From Dromiciops gliroides (lineage: Eukaryota; Chordata; Mammalia; Microbiotheria; Microbiotheriidae), in NCBI RefSeq assembly GCF_019393635.1, contig NC_057864.1, positions 494,634,216 to 494,698,215 of the forward strand: 64,000 bases of DNA, in the 5' to 3' direction. Positions 58,268-64,000 of the stretch are shown here, piece by piece. The stretch's first letter is position 1. Each line of letters opens with the position of its first letter. The notes under the pieces were generated by a model, which saw only the letters and a list, made by a program, of their open reading frames with translations, searched no databases and was not told the origin of the DNA. A program made the position numbers and the translations under genes.

Positions 58268-58870
58268 CAAGCCCGAACACGCTCACACATACACACACAC
58301 ACTTTGTCTCTTATACACTCACACAATACATATACACATACATACTCATGAACACTCACACTCATACATACACACTCTCACATATACACAAACACACACT
58401 CACATACTCTCATACATACAATACACCCATACACTGTCACACATTCATGCACTTTCTCACACACTCACACACATACATACTCATGAACTTTTACATGAAC
58501 ACTCACACACTCATACATACACACTCTCACATACACACACTCACACACTCACAAATACACAAACACTCACATACTCTCATACATACAATACACCCATACA
58601 CTGTCACACATTCATGCACTTTCTCACACACTCACACACATACATACTCATGAACTCTTACATGAACACTCACACCCTCATACATACACACTCTCACATA
58701 CACACAAACACTCACATACTCTCATACATACAATACACCCATACACTGTCACACATTCACATACTTTCTCACACACTCACACATATACACACACATGAAC
58801 TTTGACACATCCACACTTTCACATATACTCTCCCATCACACACATATGCACACACACTCACACATACCCG
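58268..58870. repeat. CA-rich array with higher-order units
   Basis: Mixed CACA, CATACA and CTCACA units. A block starting CACATACTCTCATACATACA recurs at 58401, 58568 and 58713, so a 145-167 bp unit is itself repeated. Confidence 0.95.
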
Positions 58871-59769
58871 GTAGTTTGGTAGGACTAGAGAGGCAGGGCT
58901 GGAGAGAACCTCAGAGCCCACCTAGTCCAACCATCTTATTTTACATATGGGGAAACTGAGGCCCAGAGAGGAAAGCCCCCGCCAAGGCCATCCGGCTCAT
59001 ATTAGTCAGGTCCGTGACCTGTATCCTAGTGCCTCTAATGGAGCCTGGGGCTAAGTGACTTCCTCTGGGTCACTCAGCTCCTCAGAGGACGACAGAGGTC
59101 CCATTTATATGGAGGTTTTCCTGACTCATCGCTCAGCTCTCTGTCCTGCTTAAGCTCACGCTTGAACACGCCGTGTACCTCTTCTGTCTCAGCAAAGAAA
59201 TGTCATGGGGTGCAGAGCACCCCAGAAGTTCTCTGGGGCACATCAAGGAACCTTCTCCTTGAGAAACTAAACCAGAGGACAGATAAAGCCTAGAGAGATA
59301 AGCTGAACCAAATCGGACTGAGCTAGCTTGGGATTCCTACCCTTCATTCTGGTCTCCCTTACCCTGGGGAGATAAATTTGGGTGTGGCTTCGGCCTTTGC
59401 GTTCTGAAGAGGGATCTGTATCCATCCCTCACCCAATTCCCCCAGCTACCACCAGTGGGGGATGGTCCTCTCTCACTAAAGGAACTTTTCACGGGCAGAA
59501 TGGTCCACCCCCATCAGTCCTCTATAAAAGTACCTTCCAGTCTCCTGTTCGAGGAGATTTGGTACCTCTGAGCCATGTGCTTTATGCCAATCTCCCCATG
59601 AAAGTCCAAGGATTTCTTTCATGGTTTCCCTCCCCCCACCCTTCCCTTCCCTTGCTCCTAAATAAACTACCACCTTATTCTAACTACTTTTTGTGTGCAA
59701 GAGGGTGTAATTCTTTAAAGAGGAATTCCTAAGAACCCCAACCCCTAACCCTCAACCCGTACCCCATTT

Positions 59770-59960
59770 CCCCCCATTACAGAAAGAACACAACTGAGTG
59801 TTGGCTCCGGAGTCAGAGAAGCTGAATTCGAATCCTGACTGAGCCACTCACTAGTTGTGTCATCTTTTGAAGTCAGGTCCCCTCTCTGAACCTCAGTCTC
59901 TTCCTCTGTAGAGTGGCTGGGCTGGATGAGGTGGCATCCTGGCTCTAAATAGGGCCGCAG
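59770..59960 (+). mobile_element. MIR-type SINE
   Basis: Contains AATCCTGACTGAGCCACTCA, CTCAGTCTCTTCCTCTGTAG and a GATGAGGTGG end in forward order. Confidence 0.75.
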
Positions 59961-60145
59961 GCCTAGCACCCAGTAGGTGCTCAGTGCGTGCTGGCTGAGT
60001 GGTGAATTTCTCTGACTTTGCCCTCCCCACCCCCACCCCCCAGGGCAGTCGATGAGTCATCTTAGCCTGGAGCCTCAGAGCTTCGAGCAAGTTCCCAGGT
60101 GTCTCCCGGAGTGCAAATATCCTGAGAGCAGGAGAAAAGGGGCCG

Positions 60146-60231
60146 AGGGCGGAGGAGGAGGAGGAGGAGGAGGAGGAGGAGGAGGAGGAGGAGGAGGAGG
60201 AGGAGGAGGAGGAGGAGGAGGAGGAGGAGGG
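60146..60231. repeat. (GGA)n microsatellite
   Basis: About 28 perfect GGA units, some 1.9 kb inside the putative start of COL6A2. Confidence 0.98.
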
Positions 60232-60699
60232 AGGCTCATCCCTCGGCTGCCCCCCACTCCCCCGACCCCTCCCGGCCCTTGGTTGCTCCCTCCTAGGAGA
60301 TAAAAGCTACCCGGGGATTCACACAGTCCCAAAATGGAGAGTCCGGGGCTGCCTCAGGAGCAGAGAAAAGGAGGTGGTGGATATGGACTCTGAGGACCCG
60401 GGTACGAATCCTGACTCCATCTCCTGTCTGTACCACCTTGTGTCCTAAGGCACCTTCTCTCATCTTCCTCTCCTGGTCTGGAGTTCCCAAGGTCTGTCCT
60501 ACCTTGAAATCTGGGATCCTGACTCCCTTATGCAGAACCACCACTGACCAGGCAGACAAGTCTCTATGGGTACTGAAGTTAACTTCCAGCAGTTCAAGGC
60601 AAAGACCGCCCCCCTCCCCCAAGCTGACTGGCCCCTATCACCAGAAGGAAGCCAGAAATGTGGAGACCCTCATCGAGAAAATGATCTCCAATCTTCATA

Positions 60700-60905
60700 A
60701 TTACATTTGTATTGCTTCTTAAAGTCTGCAAAAACCCTTTCCCTGTGTTATCTCATTTGAACTTTACAACAACCATTTGAGGTAAGTATGATAGGTATTC
60801 TTGAAACCATTTTTACAGATGAGGAAACTGATGCTAAGTAACTCCCAGCTAGTGTCAGAGAAACCACTCAAACTCAGGTCTTCCCGATCCTAAGTGAGAC
60901 AACTT
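60700..60905 (+). mobile_element. MIR-related SINE
   Basis: Shows GTTATCTCATTTGAACTTTA, ACAGATGAGGAAACTGATGC and CCACTCAAACTCAGGTCTTC. Confidence 0.7.
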
Positions 60906-61016
60906 TATCTACACTAGGAGTCTCCGTGTTCGAGATTTGTCAGGAAAGCCTACTTCAACTCCAGGGAAAAGGCCACGGGCTGGAATTCATTTCAGTCATT
61001 AAAAAAGAATAGCCCT

Positions 61017-61163
61017 GGAGCAGCTAGGTGGCGCAGTGGATAGAGCACCGGCCCTGGAGTCAGGAATACCTGAGTTCAAATCTGGCCTCAGACACTTAAC
61101 ACTTACTAGCTGTGTGACCCTGGGCAAGTCACTTAACCCCAATTGCCTCACTAAAAACAAACA
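61017..61163 (+). mobile_element. WSINE1-type CORE-SINE with 16-bp target-site duplication
   Basis: Full plus-strand copy from GAGCAGCTAGGTGGCGCAG to ATTGCCTCACT and an A-rich tail. AAAAAAGAATAGCCCT flanks it at 61001-61016 and 61164-61179. Confidence 0.95.
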
Positions 61164-61489
61164 AAAAAAGAATAGCCCTCCAACTGATGGAGCTCTCTAA
61201 CCAGCAAGAAATTACTCAGTGCCTCGCCCTATGCCCAGTCCCCCAAAGGCTCGGAGCATGTCTCCAACCACTGGCCACAGCGGGGAGAGGGTCCCCACCC
61301 AGGACACTATCACCCTGAGGGCCTCCTGCAGGGCTGTAATAGAGTGTTAAGCTGCAAGGCAAAACCCAGTGGAGGAGAGGACAGGGCGTAATGAGGAGCT
61401 AATTGTGCCGGGCAGTTTGCCTGGAGGGGACCCGAAGAGGGCTTGGACCTCAGTTTCCTCCTCTCTAAAATGAGCCGACTGGACTGGAT

Positions 61490-62350
61490 GCCCTCTGGGG
61501 CGTCCAGGATACCATGGGAAGAGGGCGGGCGAGCGGGCGGGGGTCCCTCAATGCTGCTAGGCTCGGGGCTGGAGAGGCAATCGGGGTGGGAGGGAAGGCA
61601 GCCTGGATCGCCCCCACAGGCGGCAGAAATGCTGGAATCACCGCGGCTTCCTTCCGCGGGCGGCTCAGGGAGCTGCGCTCAGCCCTCCCTTCCCAACCTT
61701 CTTCCCCTACTCTTCCCTCTCCATCCCCAAAGGTTTTCTCTCCACTGCCCCGGCTGGTCACCGTCCGAACTCTGGGGCAGCCCTGGGAGGATGAAACTGA
61801 TCCAAGGGGCCAGGGGGGTAGTTGGGGAGGGGGGGATGCTGAAATTGATCCCGGGAGCCGGGTTGGGCAGGAGAACTGGAGGCCGGCCGAGCCTCCTCCC
61901 GGAGCAGCCCAGGGCATGTATTGGATTTACGAACTTCTCCAAGTCAGCCCTCCCTTTCTCGTCTACCCCCTCCTCCCCATCACCTTCTTTTCGAAAAGAA
62001 AATGGCTCCTTGTTCTCCTTCTGGGGCTCAAGCCTGGAGAAGAGCACGCAGAAAGTGTCTCTGAGGGCACGGGGCAACCTACCTGACAAGCTGCTCAGAA
62101 AAGGTCCTGGGGCGGGGGACACCCAGGCAGGTAGCGGAGAAGAAACTTCCTGGAGCTCGGGGACTCTCAGTAGGCCCCGAGCATCTTCTCCAGAAAAAGT
62201 TGGTCTCCGTTACCTCCGCGTTGTTCTCGCAATCCAAATGGACTTTTTTTAAGAGGAGAGAAAAATCTGTTGGGAGTGGCCGAAGCTGCTGCCTTGCCCA
62301 GCGAGAGCGAGCTTCGGCTGTCTGGCCCCCAAGTAAGTCCCCGCCTACTT
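61490..62350. promoter_or_regulatory. COL6A2: CpG-rich segment, likely COL6A2 promoter region
   Basis: CpG dinucleotides are clearly denser than in the surrounding sequence (GGGCGGGCGAGCGGGCGG near 61525, CCGCGG near 61641, GGCCGGCCGAG near 61880, CCGCG near 62216). No clean TATA box was identified. The position upstream of all COL6A2 coding exons fits a promoter island. Open frames crossing it on both strands are attributed to GC richness. Confidence 0.5.
62084..62230 (-). other. COL6A2: Candidate noncoding exon 1 of COL6A2 (donor side placed, 5' end approximate)
   Basis: The only strong minus-strand donor found by eye in the CpG-rich segment is CAG|GTAGGT, with the exon ending at 62083/62084 and extending to higher coordinates. 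It lies about 8.7 kb upstream of exon 2; human COL6A2 also has a distant noncoding first exon. The 5' end is a guess. Confidence 0.38.
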
Positions 62351-64000
62351 TATAATTCTCCTCCTCTCCTTCCCCCTGGGTGTCACCACTTTGGGGTCTG
62401 GGGCGGCCTTGGCCTGCAAGGGCCGCTGGGTGTCACTGTGGATCCACTGATGTTGCTGGGAGGCCCTGGGGCAGGGGCCAGGCTAGCCCCCCTCTGCTAC
62501 TGGGGAGGAGGGCGGGTGCATTGCTTTTTCCAGAAGGGAGACTGGAGAAGGGTGGGGTTCAGCTGGAAAATCACAGTTAGATCTTCTAAAGCAATTAAAA
62601 GAAAAAGCCGAGGAAAGACTTTTCTTCCCTTCCAAGGGGTCCCTTCTCACGTACTGAAATGCCTTTGTCCTGCACCCTGCCTCAACTGTTAAGGCAGTGC
62701 TTCCTGTTTCCCTTTACCCTTTAGCTGTCTCCATTCTTCCTCAGGGGCATGCACAGGCTGGCCATGCAGACCCGAGCTCCTGCAGATGCCTGGGCCAGTG
62801 ACCCAATATGAAAGATTTCATGCAGAATCTCCTTTGTCTGTCTGCCTGCTGTCTGTCTCTGTCCCCTCCTCTACCTCCGACTGCCTCTCTTCTTTCACTT
62901 CCTTCATAATCCAACAGAAAACACAGAAGTAGTTTTGGATTTTATTCGAAGAAACCCAGTGGGTAGCAAAACCCTTTGAGAAATCTTGGCTGACTGGCAC
63001 TTGGGCTGGGCATGGAAGGTGTTGTGGAAGTGGCCTTGATGGGGGAGCTGGCTGGTGGAAAGATAGGAGGAGCCCATCCCCCACCTTCTACCCCCACCCC
63101 CGGCCTTGTAACAGTAAAACAATATAATGATAATAACACCCACTCTTATGGTCCCATATGCTTTACAGGACCCGGATCTCATGGCACCTTGGTGAGTCAT
63201 GTGCTGGCCCGAATGTTCCAGAGCAGAAAGGGGAACCTTCACCAAACTGCCTCTTTTCCTTGGCAGCTTTTGCTCCTGTCCCTGGAAGAGTTTCATGAAC
63301 GCTGCCTCCCAAGACAGGACTTGGCCTGGTGCTTCTTTTTGGAAACCTCTTTTTGCACTGTCCCCCCCCCTGCCCAATCCTCCTTTGGCTGCCAGCTGGG
63401 GAGCCTGCCTCTCTCTTCTGGAATAATGAAGCCCAGTCTTGCAACTGTTCCCCAATTCCATAGCTTTGGTTCCTGGGAGGACGAGTCGTTTGCTTGGTAC
63501 GCTGGATTTATGGAATATCCCCAATAGCCCCAAGTATGGCTAGAAATGGGTGACAGTTCAATACCTTTCCCAGAGGCAGGACTAGGGGTAGGCAAGGTGC
63601 ACCTTGTTGAGGGCATAGTGAGCAGTGGGGACACAAGGAGAAGTGGGGCTTTTTACAAATGTCTCCTCTAAAATCCTCCTCCAACACCTCCTCCCATTGT
63701 GAAGGGGAATCCTCCCCCAGGGAAGCATCAAGTCTAGCAGGTCCCACTGAGCTGGGACGGCTTTGGGTTTGGGCCCCATGGCCCATACAATGATCCTGTA
63801 GAACCCCGTTTGGAAAGGTTTCTTATGTAAGGGTTGGCCAGTCAGAGAGGCTCAGAGTGGGTAGGAATCTGCACCCATGAAATCAAGGAATCATACAGTC
63901 AGTAAGTCCTCCACACTTGAGGGGAGCAGCAGGTATGGCCCAAAGGAAGGAACACCAGCTCTGGCATCAGAGAGATAGAGGCAAGGCGGTATAGTGGAGA
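62351..64000. other. Right flank, upstream of COL6A2
   Basis: No gene was recognised. A minus-strand open frame of 209 codons (62904-63533) has no family resemblance. A MIR-type start appears at the edge (63940-64000). In human the next gene in this direction is COL6A1, not seen here. Confidence 0.55.

Larger units (their letters stand above)
53383..62082 (-). other. COL6A2: COL6A2 intron 1 (if exon 1 is correctly placed)
   Basis: Contains a purine tract (53628-53812), MIR pieces (54075-54145, 54170-54260, 56565-56720, 58880-59000, 59770-59960), an L2 segment (54420-55770), a CR1/L3-like piece (56725-56900), two minisatellite-like arrays (57268-57410, 58268-58870), a GGA array (60146-60231), a MIR relative (60700-60905) and a WSINE1 copy (61017-61163). 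An AP-1-like TGAGTCA lies at 60053-60059. No coding exon was seen. Confidence 0.6.

Noticed and set aside
58125..58805. 226-codon frame rich in His and Thr
   Set aside because: Translation of the CA-rich array.
61443..62252. 269-codon plus-strand frame
   Set aside because: Starts in a MIR-like CCTCAGTTTCCTCCTCTC stretch and crosses a GC-rich promoter segment where stops are rare; no recognisable domain; the opposite strand is equally open.
62904..63533. 209-codon minus-strand frame
   Set aside because: No recognised domain; overlaps repeat-derived AT-rich sequence giving an artificial hydrophobic run; no splice or start support.

Overview
The window is nuclear DNA from a mammal and reads most clearly as a marsupial, probably an Australasian one. 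At least nine tRNA-derived CORE-SINEs of the WSINE1 type are present, several with 14-16 bp target-site duplications, on a background of L2, MIR/THER-type and old LINE remnants. There are no operons, bacterial genes or CRISPR arrays. The coding signal is short spliced exons.

The dominant gene is COL6A2 (collagen VI alpha-2 chain) on the minus strand. All 27 coding exons can be placed by hand from 53371 (ATG) to 18980 (TAG), with every junction in phase. The predicted chain is 1020 residues: signal peptide, VWA domain N1, a 335-residue Gly-X-Y helix with one cysteine at helix position 89, and VWA domains C1 and C2. A CpG-rich segment at 61.5-62.35 kb probably holds the promoter and noncoding exon 1. 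A second, mutually exclusive last exon (24214-24509) encodes the 2C2a C-terminus and would give a 919-residue isoform.

The left part holds a small plus-strand gene with three coding exons (7905-12248) for a 108-residue protein rich in proline (about 31%) and histidine (about 21%). It has the N- and C-terminal signatures of PRR13 (starts MWNPN, ends SSSSDSD). It is convergent with COL6A2 and sits where FTCD follows COL6A2 in human. I do not know a described gene at this position, and it is the most novel item in the window.

Layout: 1-2.8 kb intergenic with MIR-type repeats; 2.8-3.0 kb candidate promoter and first exon of the small gene; 7.9-12.4 kb its coding exons and poly(A) signals; 12.4-17.4 kb repeat-rich intergenic DNA (four SINEs and an old LINE); 17.4-53.4 kb COL6A2 from its 3' end to the ATG exon; 53.4-62.1 kb COL6A2 intron 1 (L2, CA-rich and GGA repeats, a 13-bp minisatellite); 62.1-64 kb upstream flank.

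The COL6A2 introns carry several long tandem repeats: an 18-bp G-rich minisatellite, a GGAA microsatellite, a polypurine tract of more than 400 bp, and a tail-to-tail inverted SINE pair. Two splice donors are unusual: a GC donor after exon 13 and a 20-bp tandem duplication of the exon 17 donor.
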